A stretch of DNA of 64,000 nt from Pseudomonas chlororaphis (GTDB taxonomy: Bacteria; Pseudomonadota; Gammaproteobacteria; Pseudomonadales; Pseudomonadaceae): positions 1,519,001-1,583,000 of the forward strand of contig CP011020.1 of assembly GCA_001023535.1 (NCBI GenBank), written 5' to 3'. The notes beneath the pieces were generated by a model. The model ran no database searches. It had not been told where the DNA came from and saw nothing but the letters and a program-made list of their open reading frames with translations. Positions within the stretch are counted from its first letter, which is position 1, and each line of letters begins with the position of its first letter. Position numbers and translations under genes: made by a program. Shown here piece after piece: positions 39,751-52,355 of this stretch.

Positions 39751-40491
39751 TCACTTGCTGGCGGCACCATCCGGCACGAAGACATAACCCACACCCCAGA
39801 CGGTCTGGATGTAACGCGGCTTGGAAGGGTCGGGCTCGATCATCCGGCGCAGACGGGAAATCTGCACGTCGATGGAACGCTCCAGCGCGTCCCATTCACG
39901 GCCACGGGCCAGGTTCATCAGCTTGTCGCGGGTCAGCGGTTGGCGGGCATTCATCACCAGCGCCTTGAGCACGGCGAACTCGCCGGTGGTGAGCATGTGG
40001 ACTTCTTCGCCGCGCTTGAGCTCGCGCGTGGCCAGGGACAGCTCGTAGTCCCCGAAGGTCACGCTCTCGTCTTCGCTGCCCGGCGCGCCTGGCACTGGCG
40101 CCGATTGGCGGCGCAGCACGGCCTTGACGCGGGCCATCAGCTCGTCCGGGTTGAACGGCTTGGCCAGGTAGTCGTCGGCACCCAGTTCGAGCCCCTTGAT
40201 GCGGCTCAGCTCGTCGCCCTTGGCGGTGAGCATGATGATCGGGATCTGGTTGTTGGCGCTGCGCAGACGGCGGCAAGCGGTCAGGCCATCCTCGCCGGGC
40301 AGCATCAGGTCCAGCACCACCAGGTTGAACACTTCGCGGGCCAGCAGGCGGTCCATCTGCTCGGTGTTGGGTACGGTGCGGGCGCGGTAGCCCTTGCTGA
40401 CGAAAAAGCGCTCCAGCAGGCTGCTCAGCCCGGGATCGTCGTCAACAATCAGAATTTTTTCGCCTTCAGCAGTTTGTGCGGTGCTGCTCAT
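39751..40491 (-). CDS. ompR: response regulator OmpR
   Basis: A 246-residue regulator with receiver domain (acidic pocket ILIVDDDPGLS; phospho-acceptor Asp61 in LVVLDLMLPGEDG; Lys in AKPFNPDEL) and a winged-helix DNA-binding domain ending GRYIQ-type (SKPRYIQTVWGVGYVFVPDG). It is paired with EnvZ downstream. Confidence 0.95.
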   Translation of the reverse strand: MSSTAQTAEGEKILIVDDDPGLSSLLERFFVSKGYRARTVPNTEQMDRLLAREVFNLVVLDLMLPGEDGLTACRRLRSANNQIPIIMLTAKGDELSRIKGLELGADDYLAKPFNPDELMARVKAVLRRQSAPVPGAPGSEDESVTFGDYELSLATRELKRGEEVHMLTTGEFAVLKALVMNARQPLTRDKLMNLARGREWDALERSIDVQISRLRRMIEPDPSKPRYIQTVWGVGYVFVPDGAASK

Positions 40492-40851
40492 AGGAAGCTC
40501 CTTTGATCTCGGCGCGCATTATGGCCTAGCTGCCGTTATACGCACCCGTGTGCATTGTTAGCAGATTTTTCCTCTGCCTACAGAAATTCGGGCAACAAGC
40601 CTACAGACCATGACGCACCCCCAAGCCTGGAACGCTGGTTATAATGCGCGGCCCTTTTGTGCCAGGACAGGCCGGATCATGGCCCCGGCGACTCATTTTT
40701 TCCCTGGCTCAGGCAGCACTTTTTGAATTTCGCGGGTCAACAGGCAGCCTTTTGACCCAGGCAGCGGCGCGCACCCGCCCGCTCAACCAGTCTCGCCAAG
40801 CCCGACCTCTGTGGTGGCGAGCCTGATTTCACACATTTGTCAGGTGGTTTT
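40492..40851. promoter_or_regulatory. divergent promoter region between ompR and tex
   Basis: 360 bp without a gene. A good -10 hexamer TATAAT at 40640-40645 points toward tex, with no clear -35, and AGGTGG at 40842-40847 precedes the tex ATG. Nothing else was recognised. Confidence 0.45.
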
Positions 40852-43175
<2,324 letters not shown>

Positions 43176-43176
<1 letters not shown>

Positions 43177-43559
43177 TGGACGTGCCGGCCGGGTTGGTGG
43201 AAAGCGGGTTTTTCAAACTGCTCGGCTGCCGTCTGCACAGCCTCGGGGACGGCGTGTCGCAGGTCGCCCTGAACCTTGAGCCGCCGTTGCGCAATCGCGG
43301 CGGCAAACTGCACGGCGGCGCGCTGTTCAGCCTGGTGGACATTGCCATGGGCCTGGCCTGTTCCAGTGTTCACGGCTTTGACCAGCAGAGCGCGACCATC
43401 GAGTGCAAGATCAACTACATTCGCGCCGTCTCCGACGGCGAAGTGATGTGCACCGCCCGGGTCATCCATCCAGGGCGACGCACCCTGGTGGTCGAAGCCG
43501 AGGTTACCCAGGGCGACAAGTTGGTCGCAAAAGCGCAAGGCACCTTCGCTGTGCTATAG
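43176..43559 (+). CDS. PaaI-family hotdog thioesterase
   Basis: A 127-residue PaaI-type thioesterase with the hotdog helix signature RNRGGKLHGGALFSLVDIAM near 40-59 (HGG active-site region), and IECKINYIRAVSDGEV near 77-92. Its ATG overlaps the tex stop as TGATG, so translation is coupled, but no functional link to Tex is evident. The acyl-CoA substrate is unknown. Confidence 0.9.
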
Positions 43560-43617
43560 CTCCCTGTCATCGATTTGGGTTAATTTCGGCGCTGCAAATG
43601 CGGCGACGAAATCCCCT

Positions 43618-43707
43618 TGTGGGAGCGAGCTTGCTCGCGATAGCGACGGATCAGTCACCTGAGTGTTGACTGACACTGCCCTATCGCGAGCAAGCTCGCT
43701 CCCACAG
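43618..43707. repeat. REP pair (tgggagcgagcttgctcgcg type)
   Basis: Arms TGTGGGAGCGAGCTTGCTCG and CGAGCAAGCTCGCTCCCACA, extended by the complementary cgatag/ctatcg next to them, between the thioesterase gene and gshA. Nearly identical to the element at 38207. Confidence 0.85.
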
Positions 43708-43831
43708 GACATTGCGGTGATCAGTCCATGACAGCATAAAAACCAGGCGAAAACGCCAGTTTTAACTTCACCCTTGTAGACCGTCTTGCCCACCCCCATA
43801 TTGGGGCGACTGACGCGTGAAGGAATTCAAC

Positions 43832-45415
43832 TTGAGCGACCTTTTAAACCGCCGCCTGGCCCTGCTCGGCGAGCGCGCCAACCTCTCCCTGCTCGAACAG
43901 TGCCTGCATGGCATCGAGCGTGAATGCCTGCGCGTCACGGAGAACGGGCACCTGGCCCAAACCCCGCATCCCGAGGCGTTGGGGTCGGCGCTGACCAACG
44001 AACAGATCACCACCGACTATTCCGAGTCGCTGCTGGAGTTCATCACCCCGGCATTGGCCAACCCGGCCGACACCCTGGCCAGCCTCGACAAGATCCACCG
44101 GTTCGCCTACAGCAAGCTCGGCGACGAGTACCTGTGGAGCCCTTCGATGCCGTGCCCGTTGCCGGCGGAAGAGGACATCCCGATCGCCTACTACGGCACC
44201 TCGAATATCGGTCGGCTCAAGTACGTCTACCGCAAGGGCCTGGCCCTGCGCTACGGCAAGACCATGCAATGCATTGCCGGGATCCATTACAACTTTTCCC
44301 TGCCGGAAAAACTCTGGCCGCTGCTGCGGCAGACCGAAGCCGCCGACGTGAGCGACCGCGACTTCCAGTCCTCGGCCTACATCGCGCTGATCCGTAACTT
44401 CCGCCGCTACAGTTGGTTGCTGATGTACCTGTTCGGCGCCTCGCCGGCCCTGGACGCAGGCTTCCTGCGCGGCCGCCCGCATCAGTTGGAACAACTGGAC
44501 CCGAACACCCTGTACCTGCCCTACGCCACCAGCCTGCGCATGAGTGATCTGGGTTACCAGAGCAACGCCCAGGCCGGCCTCACGCCGTGTTACAACGACC
44601 TGGCAAGCTATACCGACAGCCTGCGCAAAGCGGTGGCGACCCCCTACGCGCCCTACGTCGAAGTCGGCACCCACCAGAACGGCGAATGGGTGCAACTCAA
44701 CACCAACATCCTGCAGATCGAAAACGAGTACTACTCCAACATCCGCCCCAAACGCGTGACCTACACCGGCGAGCGCCCGATCCAGGCATTGATGGCGCGG
44801 GGTATCCAGTACATCGAAGTGCGCTGCCTGGACATCAACCCCTTCCTGCCGATGGGCATCGACCTCACCGAAGCGCGGTTCCTCGATGCATTCCTGCTGT
44901 ATTGCGGCCTCAATGACAGCCCGCAACTGGAAAACAACGAATGCGGCAACGCCACGAGCAACTTCCTGACCGTGGTCAAGGAAGGCCGCAAGCCAGGCCT
45001 GCAGTTGCAGCGCCGGGGCCAATCGGTGGACATGCAGGCCTGGGCCATGGAGCTGCTGGAAAAAATCGCTCCACTGGCCGCGCTGCTTGACCAGAGCCAG
45101 GGAGGCGACGCGCATCGCCAGGCACTGGACGCGCAACGGGCGAAAGTCCGTGATCCATCCTTGACCCCTTCAGCCCGGGTGCTGGCCGCCATGGCCGAAC
45201 ATCAGGAAAGCTTCGCCGAGTTCTCCCTGCGCCAAAGCAAGGCTCACGCTCAATACTTCCGTGCCGAGCCTTTGCCTGCCCAGGAACAGGCCGCCTTCGA
45301 AACGGCCGCGCGCGAGTCCCTGGTCCAGCAAGCCGATCTGGAGCAGAACGAAGTGGGGGATTTCGACGTGTTCGTGGGCGCCTATCAGGCGAGTATTCTG
45401 GCGATCAGCAACTGA
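43832..45415 (+). CDS. gshA: glutamate-cysteine ligase
   Basis: A 527-residue proteobacterial GshA that makes gamma-glutamylcysteine, the first step of glutathione synthesis. Recognisable regions are [10 protein letters not shown] near 25-34 (ATP/metal site), [13 protein letters not shown] near 65-77, [12 protein letters not shown] near 146-157, and [16 protein letters not shown] near 321-336. The TTG at 43832 ([12 protein letters not shown]) has AAGGAA about 7 bases upstream; a GTG at 43817 would place that site inside the gene. It fits the sulfur-rich setting downstream. Confidence 0.95.
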   Translation: MSDLLNRRLALLGERANLSLLEQCLHGIERECLRVTENGHLAQTPHPEALGSALTNEQITTDYSESLLEFITPALANPADTLASLDKIHRFAYSKLGDEYLWSPSMPCPLPAEEDIPIAYYGTSNIGRLKYVYRKGLALRYGKTMQCIAGIHYNFSLPEKLWPLLRQTEAADVSDRDFQSSAYIALIRNFRRYSWLLMYLFGASPALDAGFLRGRPHQLEQLDPNTLYLPYATSLRMSDLGYQSNAQAGLTPCYNDLASYTDSLRKAVATPYAPYVEVGTHQNGEWVQLNTNILQIENEYYSNIRPKRVTYTGERPIQALMARGIQYIEVRCLDINPFLPMGIDLTEARFLDAFLLYCGLNDSPQLENNECGNATSNFLTVVKEGRKPGLQLQRRGQSVDMQAWAMELLEKIAPLAALLDQSQGGDAHRQALDAQRAKVRDPSLTPSARVLAAMAEHQESFAEFSLRQSKAHAQYFRAEPLPAQEQAAFETAARESLVQQADLEQNEVGDFDVFVGAYQASILAISN

Positions 45416-45456
45416 TCACATCCTGATCATTCCCACCCTTAATCTGGGAATGATGT

Positions 45457-45580
45457 TGTGGCGAGGGGATTTATCCCCGTTGGGCTGCGAAGCAGCCCTG
45501 TGCCTGTTCAGCTGATTTCGCAGCCAGTCATCTGTTAGGGTCGCTTCGCAACCCAACGGGGAGAAATCCCCTCGCCACAA
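45457..45580. repeat. paired REP-like element (ggggatttatcccc type)
   Basis: Arms TTGTGGCGAGGGGATTTATC and GAGAAATCCCCTCGCCACAA, with inner gctgcgaagcagc and a second imperfect stem. It follows gshA. Confidence 0.75.
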
Positions 45581-45610
45581 GGCGCAGGGTGCCACCAGCT
45601 ACCCAGTGAG

Positions 45611-45677
45611 CAAAAAATTTCGCTGATAAGCTCATGCGAAAAAGTTATTTATTTTTGAATTCTTAGATCATTTAGTC
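45611..45677 (+). promoter_or_regulatory. AT-rich promoter region of tauABCD
   Basis: An AT-rich block (aaagttatttatttttgaat and a -10-like TTAGATCAT) lies just before tauA in otherwise GC-rich DNA. This is typical of CysB-controlled sulfur-starvation promoters; the regulator assignment is inferred. Confidence 0.5.
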
Positions 45678-45721
45678 TCCTCCCACGCCACACATCCGGC
45701 GGCCTGTTGAGGAGCTTTCCC

Positions 45722-46699
45722 ATGACTTTGCGTGTTTCCCTTCGCCTTCTCGCGGCCGCCACGCTGGCCGCGACCAGCCTGTTTGCCCAGGCAGCCGACC
45801 TGACCGTCGCCTACCAGACCACTGTCGATCCGGCCAAGGTGGCCCAGGCTGACGGCGCTTATGAAAAAGCCACCCAGGCCAGTATCGCCTGGCGCAAATT
45901 CGACAACGGCGCCGATGTCATCACCGCCATCGCCTCGGGCGACGTGCAGATCGGTTACCTCGGCTCCAGCCCGCTGACCGCCGCCATCACCCGCAAGGTG
46001 CCGGTGGAAACGTTCCTCATCGCCACGCAGATCGGTGCCGCCGAGGCGCTGGTGGCCCGCGACGGCTCCGGCATCAAGACCCCACAAGACCTGATCGGCA
46101 AGAAAATCGCCGTGCCGTTCGTTTCCACCGGCCATTACAGCCTGTTGGCCGCGTTGAAGCACTGGAACATCGACCCGTCGAAAGTCACCGTACTCAACCT
46201 GGCGCCGCCAGCCATTATCGCCGCCTGGAAACGCGGCGACATCGACGCCACCTACGTCTGGGACCCGGCCCTGGGCGTGGCCAAGGAAAACGGCAAGGTG
46301 CTGATCACCTCCGCGGAGCTCGCCCAGTTCGGCGCGCCGACCTTCGACGCCTGGATCGTGCGCAAGGATTTCGCCCAGAAGCACCCTGAAATCGTCACGG
46401 CCTTCGCCAAGGTCACCCTAGATGCCTACGCCCAGTACCGCAAGGACCCACAAGCCTGGATCGCCGACGCCTCCAACATCGACAAGCTGGTAAAACTCTC
46501 CGGCGCCAAGGCCAGCGATATCCCGCTGTTGCTGCAAGGCAACGTCTTTCCCCTGGCCGCCGACCAGGTCGTGAGCCTCGGCGCGCCGACCACCCGAGCC
46601 ATCACCGACACCGCCGCGTTCCTCAAGGAGCAAGGCAAGGTCGACGCCGTGCTGCCGGACTACGCGCCTTACGTCAGCGCCGAGTACATCACTCGCTGA
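45722..46699 (+). CDS. tauA: taurine ABC transporter substrate-binding protein
   Basis: A 325-residue periplasmic protein with a signal peptide ending FAQAA. The mature part begins DLTVAYQTTVDPAKVAQADG, followed by NGADVITAIASGDVQIGYLG, as in TauA. The ATG at 45722 has GAGGAGC upstream. First gene of tauABCD, which imports taurine and cleaves it to sulfite and aminoacetaldehyde during sulfur limitation. Confidence 0.95.
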   Translation: MTLRVSLRLLAAATLAATSLFAQAADLTVAYQTTVDPAKVAQADGAYEKATQASIAWRKFDNGADVITAIASGDVQIGYLGSSPLTAAITRKVPVETFLIATQIGAAEALVARDGSGIKTPQDLIGKKIAVPFVSTGHYSLLAALKHWNIDPSKVTVLNLAPPAIIAAWKRGDIDATYVWDPALGVAKENGKVLITSAELAQFGAPTFDAWIVRKDFAQKHPEIVTAFAKVTLDAYAQYRKDPQAWIADASNIDKLVKLSGAKASDIPLLLQGNVFPLAADQVVSLGAPTTRAITDTAAFLKEQGKVDAVLPDYAPYVSAEYITR

Positions 46700-46720
46700 A
46701 GAACCTTGGGAGACCCCGCG

Positions 46721-47515
46721 ATGGCCTTGCTACAGCTGGAGCGCATCAGCGCACAGTACCCCGGCGCGCCGGCGCCCGTGCTGGCGGATATTTCACTGAC
46801 CCTGGGGCCACGGCAATTGCTGGTTGCCCTCGGTCCGTCCGGCAGCGGCAAGACCTCGCTGCTTAACCTGATCGCCGGGTTCGTCGAGCCCAGTGCCGGG
46901 CAGATCACCCTGGACGGCGTGCCGGTCCTGGGGCCGGGTGCCGAGCGCGGCGTGGTGTTCCAGGACGACGCCCTGCTGCCCTGGCAGGATGTGCTGGCGA
47001 ACGTCGGCTTCGGCCTGGAACTGGCGGGCGTCCCCAAGGACAAGCGCGAAGCCCGTGCCCGGGAAATGCTGGCCCTGGTGGACCTGGCCGGTTTCGAGAA
47101 ACGCCGCGTCTGGCAGCTCTCCGGTGGCCAGAAGCAGCGTATCGGCCTGGCCCGGGCACTGGCGGCCGATCCACGCGTACTGCTGATGGACGAACCCTTC
47201 GGTGCGCTGGACGCCTTCACCCGCGAACAGATGCAGGAGCTGCTGCTGCAAGTCTGGCAACGCACTGCCAAGCCCGTGTTCCTGATCACCCACGATATCG
47301 AGGAGGCGGTGTTCCTCGCCACCGACCTGATTCTGTTGGCGCCCGACCCCGGCCAGGTCGTCGAACGCCTCAGCCTGGACTTCGGCCGGCGCTACGGGGC
47401 CGGGGAGTCGGCACGGTCGATCAAGTCCGACCCGCGTTTTATCGAAACCCGCGAGCATGTGCTTGCCAGGGTGTTCTCTCAGCGCAGCGCCACTCGAACA
47501 CAGGAGCGCCCATGA
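46721..47515 (+). CDS. tauB: taurine ABC transporter ATP-binding protein
   Basis: A 264-residue ABC ATPase with Walker [13 protein letters not shown] near 37-48, the signature region [16 protein letters not shown] near 130-145 and Walker [13 protein letters not shown] near 151-162. It energises TauC. The ATG at 46721 lies 21 bp after tauA and the stop overlaps tauC by ATGA. Confidence 0.95.
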   Translation: MALLQLERISAQYPGAPAPVLADISLTLGPRQLLVALGPSGSGKTSLLNLIAGFVEPSAGQITLDGVPVLGPGAERGVVFQDDALLPWQDVLANVGFGLELAGVPKDKREARAREMLALVDLAGFEKRRVWQLSGGQKQRIGLARALAADPRVLLMDEPFGALDAFTREQMQELLLQVWQRTAKPVFLITHDIEEAVFLATDLILLAPDPGQVVERLSLDFGRRYGAGESARSIKSDPRFIETREHVLARVFSQRSATRTQERP

Positions 47516-48351
47516 GCAGTTATGAAGTGCCGGCGGCGATCCGTACGCCTGAAGCCAGGCGCCCGGCGATCGCCCCTAAGTTCAACCTGAGTATCCGATG
47601 GATCAGCGGCTTGACCCTGGTCGTGTTGCTCGCCGCCTGGTGGGCCATTACCGCCAGCGGCCTGATCGAGCCGTTGTTCCTGCCCTCGCCGTCCGCAGTG
47701 CTGCAAAAAGGCTGGCTGCTGGCAACCAGTGGCTACATGGACGCGACCCTTTGGCAGCACCTGGGCGCCAGCCTCGGACGAATCGGCCTGGGCCTGTTGT
47801 TCGCGGTGTTGACGGCCGTGCCGGTGGGCATTGCCATCGGTGCCAACCGCGTTGCCCGTGGCGTGCTGGACCCGTTGATCGAGTTCTACCGGCCGATCCC
47901 GCCGTTGGCCTATCTGCCGCTGATCGTGATCTGGTGTGGCATCGGCGAGTTGTCGAAAGTGCTGCTGATCTACCTGGCCATCTTCGCCCCGATTGCCATC
48001 GCCACGGCCACCGGCGTGCGCACCGTCGACCCGGCCAAACTGCGGGCCGCACAGTCGCTGGGGGCCACGCGGGCCCAGTTGATTCGTCATGTCATCGTGC
48101 CCAGTGCCCTGCCGGACATCCTCACCGGTATTCGTATCGGCCTGGGCGTGGGTTGGTCGACGCTGGTGGCTGCCGAACTGATCGCCGCCACCAGCGGCCT
48201 GGGGTTCATGGTGCAGTCGGCGGCCCAGTTTCTGGTGACCGACGTCGTGGTGCTGGGGATCCTGGTCATCGCCCTGATCGCCTTCGCCATGGAGCTGAGC
48301 CTGCGCGCCCTGCAACGCAAACTGGTGCCATGGCACGGCCAGGCCCGCTGA
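47512..48351 (+). CDS. tauC: taurine ABC transporter permease
   Basis: A 279-residue inner-membrane permease of the SsuC/TauC type with about six helices and the EAA loop [20 protein letters not shown] near 182-201 that contacts TauB. It overlaps tauB by 4 bp. Confidence 0.95.
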   Translation: MSSYEVPAAIRTPEARRPAIAPKFNLSIRWISGLTLVVLLAAWWAITASGLIEPLFLPSPSAVLQKGWLLATSGYMDATLWQHLGASLGRIGLGLLFAVLTAVPVGIAIGANRVARGVLDPLIEFYRPIPPLAYLPLIVIWCGIGELSKVLLIYLAIFAPIAIATATGVRTVDPAKLRAAQSLGATRAQLIRHVIVPSALPDILTGIRIGLGVGWSTLVAAELIAATSGLGFMVQSAAQFLVTDVVVLGILVIALIAFAMELSLRALQRKLVPWHGQAR

Positions 48352-48400
48352 AACCAACGACCACGCCGACCCTTCGGCGCCCGAATTCGAGAATCTACCG

Positions 48401-49243
48401 ATGAGCCGTCCGACCATTACTCCCTTGAGCATCGCCCTCGGCGCGCAGATTGACGGGATCGATATCAGCCAGCCATTGACCCCGGAACACCGCGAGCTCA
48501 TCGAGCAGGCCCTGCTGGAGCATCAGGTGCTGTTTTTCCGCGACCAGCCGATCGAGCCGCAACAACAGGCGCGTTTCGCCGCGTATTTTGGCGACCTGCA
48601 TATTCATCCGATCTACCCCAACGTGCCGGAGCAACCCGAGGTGCTGGTGCTCGACACGGCCGTCACCGATGTTCGCGACAACGCCGTGTGGCACACCGAC
48701 GTGACCTTCCTGCCAACGCCGGCCCTGGGCGCGGTGCTCAGCGCCAAGTCCTTGCCGGCGTTCGGTGGTGACACATTGTGGGCCAGCGGCATCGCGGCTT
48801 ACGAGGCCTTGTCGACGCCCATCAAACGCCTACTGGAAGGCCTGACCGCAACCCACGATTTCACGCGTTCCTTCCCCTTGGAGCGCTTCGGCAACACCGC
48901 CGAAGACCTGGCGCGCTGGGAACAGGCACGCCGGAAAAACCCGCCGCTGTCTCATCCGGTGATCCGCACCCATCCGGTGAGCGGGCGGCGCTCGCTGTTC
49001 GTCAATGAAGGTTTCACCACCCGCATCAACGAGCTGTCGGAAACCGAAAGCGAGGTGATCCTGAAATTGCTGTTCGCCCACGCGACCCGCCCCGAGTTCA
49101 CCGTGCGCTGGCGCTGGCAGGCCAATGACGTGGCGTTCTGGGACAACCGCGTGACCCAGCATTTCGCCGTAGACGACTACCGCCCTGCGCGGCGGGTGAT
49201 GCACCGGGCAACGGTGCTGGGGGACGTACCGTTCTTCAAGTAA
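48401..49243 (+). CDS. tauD: taurine dioxygenase
   Basis: A 280-residue Fe(II)/2-oxoglutarate taurine dioxygenase that releases sulfite from taurine. The iron ligands are in AVWHTDVTF (His and Asp near 98-100) and RRVMHRATV (His near 269-270), followed by the Arg that binds 2-oxoglutarate. Length and start ([20 protein letters not shown]) match the family. Last gene of the tau unit. Confidence 0.95.
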   Translation: MSRPTITPLSIALGAQIDGIDISQPLTPEHRELIEQALLEHQVLFFRDQPIEPQQQARFAAYFGDLHIHPIYPNVPEQPEVLVLDTAVTDVRDNAVWHTDVTFLPTPALGAVLSAKSLPAFGGDTLWASGIAAYEALSTPIKRLLEGLTATHDFTRSFPLERFGNTAEDLARWEQARRKNPPLSHPVIRTHPVSGRRSLFVNEGFTTRINELSETESEVILKLLFAHATRPEFTVRWRWQANDVAFWDNRVTQHFAVDDYRPARRVMHRATVLGDVPFFK

Positions 49244-49302
49244 GGTCACCCGTGACTAGGGCGCCAGCGCCCTAGCCACGGGTATTGCGTAACCGCTAGG
49301 CG

Positions 49303-50340
49303 TTACTCCGCCGTCGACGGTTTCTCCCAGAGATTGATCCCGCCCTCCAGGGCAAACTGGTCGATTTGTGCCAGTTCCTCGGCACTGAACGCCAGGTTCT
49401 TCAACGCTCCGACGTTCTCGATGATCTGCTCGGGACGGCTGGCGCCGATCAGGGCGGAGGTGACCCGCGGATCACGCAGGGTCCAGGCCAAGGCCATCTG
49501 GGCCAGGCTCTGACCCCGCTGCTGGGCGATCTCATTGAGGGCGCGCACGTGGGCGATGTTCTGCGGCGACAAGTGCGAAGCCTGCAACGAACCGCCGCCG
49601 GGACGGTTGACCCGCGCATCGGCCGGGATGCCCTTGAGGTACTTGTCGGTCAACAGGCCCTGGGCCAGCGGCGTAAACGCGATCACGCCCGTCCCCAGTG
49701 CCTCGGTGGCGTCCAGCAGGTCTTTTTCCACCCAGCGGTTAAGCAGGTTGTAGGCCGGTTGGTGGATCAGCAACGGCACCTTCCACTCCTTGAGCAACGC
49801 CGCCATTTCCCGGGTCTTCACTCCGGAATACGAAGAAATGCCGACGTACAACGCCTTGCCCTGCGTCACCGCGGTGGCCAATGCGCTGGCGGTCTCTTCC
49901 AGGGGCGTATCGGCGTCGAAACGGTGGGAATAAAAGATGTCGACGTAGTCCAGCCCCAGGCGTTGCAGGCTCTGGTCCAGGCTGGCCAGCACATATTTGC
50001 GCGACCCACCGCCCTGGCCATACGGGCCGGGCCACATGTCCCAGCCGGCCTTGCTGGAGATGATCAACTCGTCGCGATAGTGCTTGAAGTCTTCACGTAA
50101 CAACCGGCCAAAGTTGATCTCGGCACTGCCGTAAGGAGGGCCATAGTTGTTCGCCAGGTCGAAGTGGTTGATGCCCAGGTCGAACGCCGTGCGCAGCAGC
50201 GAGCGCTGGGTGTCGATCGGCGTACTGTCGCCAAAGTTGTGCCACAACCCCAGCGACAGCGCCGGCAGCACCAACCCGCTGCGACCGACGCGGCGGTAGG
50301 GAATGGACTCGTAGCGGTTTTCGGCAGCGGTGTAGGTCAT
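49303..50340 (-). CDS. aldo-keto reductase, YghZ/Gpr type
   Basis: A 345-residue NADPH-dependent aldo-keto reductase resembling YghZ (L-glyceraldehyde 3-phosphate reductase). Catalytic Tyr is in DLANNYGPPYGSAE near 62-75, Lys in IISSKAGWDMWPGPYGQGGG near 92-111, and His in IFYSHRFD near 135-142. The ATG at 50340 (MTYTAAENRYESIPYRRVG) is the family start; a longer frame upstream is Pro/Ala-rich noise. Monocistronic, between tauD and a LysR gene. Confidence 0.92.
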   Translation of the reverse strand: MTYTAAENRYESIPYRRVGRSGLVLPALSLGLWHNFGDSTPIDTQRSLLRTAFDLGINHFDLANNYGPPYGSAEINFGRLLREDFKHYRDELIISSKAGWDMWPGPYGQGGGSRKYVLASLDQSLQRLGLDYVDIFYSHRFDADTPLEETASALATAVTQGKALYVGISSYSGVKTREMAALLKEWKVPLLIHQPAYNLLNRWVEKDLLDATEALGTGVIAFTPLAQGLLTDKYLKGIPADARVNRPGGGSLQASHLSPQNIAHVRALNEIAQQRGQSLAQMALAWTLRDPRVTSALIGASRPEQIIENVGALKNLAFSAEELAQIDQFALEGGINLWEKPSTAE

Positions 50341-50456
50341 GGAAAGCTCTCTTGTGCGAACGGCGGGTGCGGATGGCGAAGCTGACACTTCACAGACGCG
50401 CCGTTCAGGTGGAAAGTTCGCGCACATCTTATCCGCCCATTCATCCATCCGTCCTT

Positions 50457-51347
50457 TCAACGCGCGCCCTCGAACACCTGCGCCAACCAATCCACAAACA
50501 CCCGAACCCGTGGCGACAGGTGGCGGTTGTGCGGGTAGAGCACCGAGACCGGCATGGGCGGTGGTGGGGTGGCGGGCAGGACTTCCTGGATCAGGCCTTG
50601 CTGGATCTGCGTCTGCATCCGGTACTGTGGGCATTGGATCAGGCCAAGGCCGGCGATGGCCGAGGCGGCGTAGATTTCGGCGCCAAATACCGAGAGCGCG
50701 CCTTCGATAGCGACTTCCTCGAGCTCGCCATCGACCATGAACTCAAAGGGGTACAGCTTGGCCGTGGTCCGCGAGACGTAGTTCACCGCCCGGTGGTGAC
50801 GCAGGTCGGCGAGGGTTTTCGGTTCACCGTACTGGCGCAGGTAGGCGGGGCTGGCACAGGTGATCTGCCGCAGGGTGGCGACACGTCGGCCGATCAACGA
50901 GGAGTCCCCCAGCGTGCCGGCGCGCACCACGCAATCGACGCCCTCGGCGATCAGGTCGACGTAGCGGTCGGCCTCGCTGATGGACAGTTCGATGTCCGGG
51001 TAGCGCGCCATGAACTGCGGCAATGCCGGGATCACGAAGTGCCGGGCCAGGGTGCCGTGCATGTCGACGCGCAGGCGTCCCTTGGGCGCTACGCTGCGAA
51101 ACGCCAGCTCGGCCTCTTCGAGTTCCGCCAGCAAGTGCACGCAACGCGGGTAGTAGGCTTCGCCATCGAGGGTCGGCCGCACCTTGCGGGTGCTGCGCTC
51201 CAGCAAACGCACGCCGAGCCAGGCTTCGAACTGATTGAGGGTGTGGGTCAACGTTGCACGCGGCAGGTTCAAGTCTTCGGCCGCCAGGGTGAAGCTGCTG
51301 CGTTCGTAGATGCGCACGAACACTTTCATTGCCTTGACCTGGTCCAT
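50457..51347 (-). CDS. LysR-family regulator divergent from an SDR gene
   Basis: A 296-residue LysR regulator (MDQVKAMKVFVRIYERSSFT, DLNLPRATLTHTLNQFEAWL) of the CrgA/DmlR-like subgroup, with a substrate-binding domain from about 90. It is divergent from the SDR gene with 123 bp between starts, the usual layout for a LysR protein controlling its neighbour. The inducer is unknown. Confidence 0.9.
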   Translation of the reverse strand: MDQVKAMKVFVRIYERSSFTLAAEDLNLPRATLTHTLNQFEAWLGVRLLERSTRKVRPTLDGEAYYPRCVHLLAELEEAELAFRSVAPKGRLRVDMHGTLARHFVIPALPQFMARYPDIELSISEADRYVDLIAEGVDCVVRAGTLGDSSLIGRRVATLRQITCASPAYLRQYGEPKTLADLRHHRAVNYVSRTTAKLYPFEFMVDGELEEVAIEGALSVFGAEIYAASAIAGLGLIQCPQYRMQTQIQQGLIQEVLPATPPPPMPVSVLYPHNRHLSPRVRVFVDWLAQVFEGAR

Positions 51348-51470
51348 TCCACACGCCCTGATTGTTGGTGATTATTGAACAGCCAAGGCAACTCTCGAAT
51401 ATTTATCACCCGGAGTAAACATGTGAGTCTGGCGTCACCCTAACGCACCTCCACTTCAAAGGACCTCACC

Positions 51471-52211
51471 ATGACGACCCAAACCTCCAAAGTTGCCATT
51501 GTCACCGGTGCCTCGCGTGGCATCGGCGCCGAAATCGCCAAGCAGTTGGCGCGCGAAGGCTTTGCCGTGGCGATCAATTTCGCCAGCAGCGCCACCGAAG
51601 CCTCGAAGCTGGTGGTGCAATTGCGCCAGGCCGGTCACCGAGCCATAGCGATCAAGGCCGACGTGTCTTCGGCCAGCGATGTGCGTCGGATGTTCGATGA
51701 AGCCGAAGCGCAGTTGGGCAAGGTCGATGTGCTGATCAACAACGCCGGCATTCTCAAGGTAATGCCCCTCGTGGAGCACAGCGACGAGCTGTTCGAGCAG
51801 ACCTTCGCCATCAACACCCGTGGCACCTTCAACACCCTGCGCGAAGCCGCGACGCGCCTGAACGACGGTGGGCGGATCGTGAATTTCTCCAGCAGCACCG
51901 TGGGCCTGAACCTGCCCGGCTACTCGGTGTACATCGCCAGCAAGGCTGCGGTGGAATCCTTGACCCAGGTGTTTGCCAAAGAACTGCGCGGCCGCCAGAT
52001 CACAGTCAATGCCGTGGCCCCCGGCCCGGTCGCGACCGAACTGTTCCTGCACGGCAAGAGCGAAGAACAGATCCAGAACTTCGCCAAGATGCCGCCCCTG
52101 GAACGCCTCGGCCAGCCGGAGGACATCGCCCACATCATCGCCTTCCTGGTGAGCCCGGCTGCCGCTTGGGTGAATGGGCAGATCCTGCGGGCCAACGGCG
52201 GGCTGGTCTGA
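51471..52211 (+). CDS. short-chain dehydrogenase/reductase
   Basis: A 246-residue classical SDR with the nucleotide-binding TGASRGIG near 12-19, NNAG near 88-91, catalytic Ser in VNFSSSTVG near 138-146, and YSVYIASKAA (YxxxK) near 151-160. Similar to 3-oxoacyl-ACP-reductase-like oxidoreductases whose expression is set by a divergent LysR protein. The substrate is unknown. Confidence 0.92.
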   Translation: MTTQTSKVAIVTGASRGIGAEIAKQLAREGFAVAINFASSATEASKLVVQLRQAGHRAIAIKADVSSASDVRRMFDEAEAQLGKVDVLINNAGILKVMPLVEHSDELFEQTFAINTRGTFNTLREAATRLNDGGRIVNFSSSTVGLNLPGYSVYIASKAAVESLTQVFAKELRGRQITVNAVAPGPVATELFLHGKSEEQIQNFAKMPPLERLGQPEDIAHIIAFLVSPAAAWVNGQILRANGGLV

Positions 52212-52320
52212 ACCGCCGCCTTCGCGGGCAGGCGCGATCACCCGCTGGATTTGGGGGCTACCGCGAGAGTCAGGTTGGCTGTCAGGCCGCCTTCGCGGGC
52301 AAGCCCGCTCCCACAAAAAC
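52212..52320. repeat. REP-like half elements (ccttcgcgggcaagcccgctccca type)
   Basis: Two related copies in the same orientation, GCCGCCTTCGCGGGCAGGCG at about 52213 and GGCCGCCTTCGCGGGCAAGC at about 52286, the second continuing into ccgctcccac. They lie between the convergent SDR and betT genes. Confidence 0.6.
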
Positions 52321-52355
52321 AGCAATCCCCCGATACACCCTACCCACGAAGACGA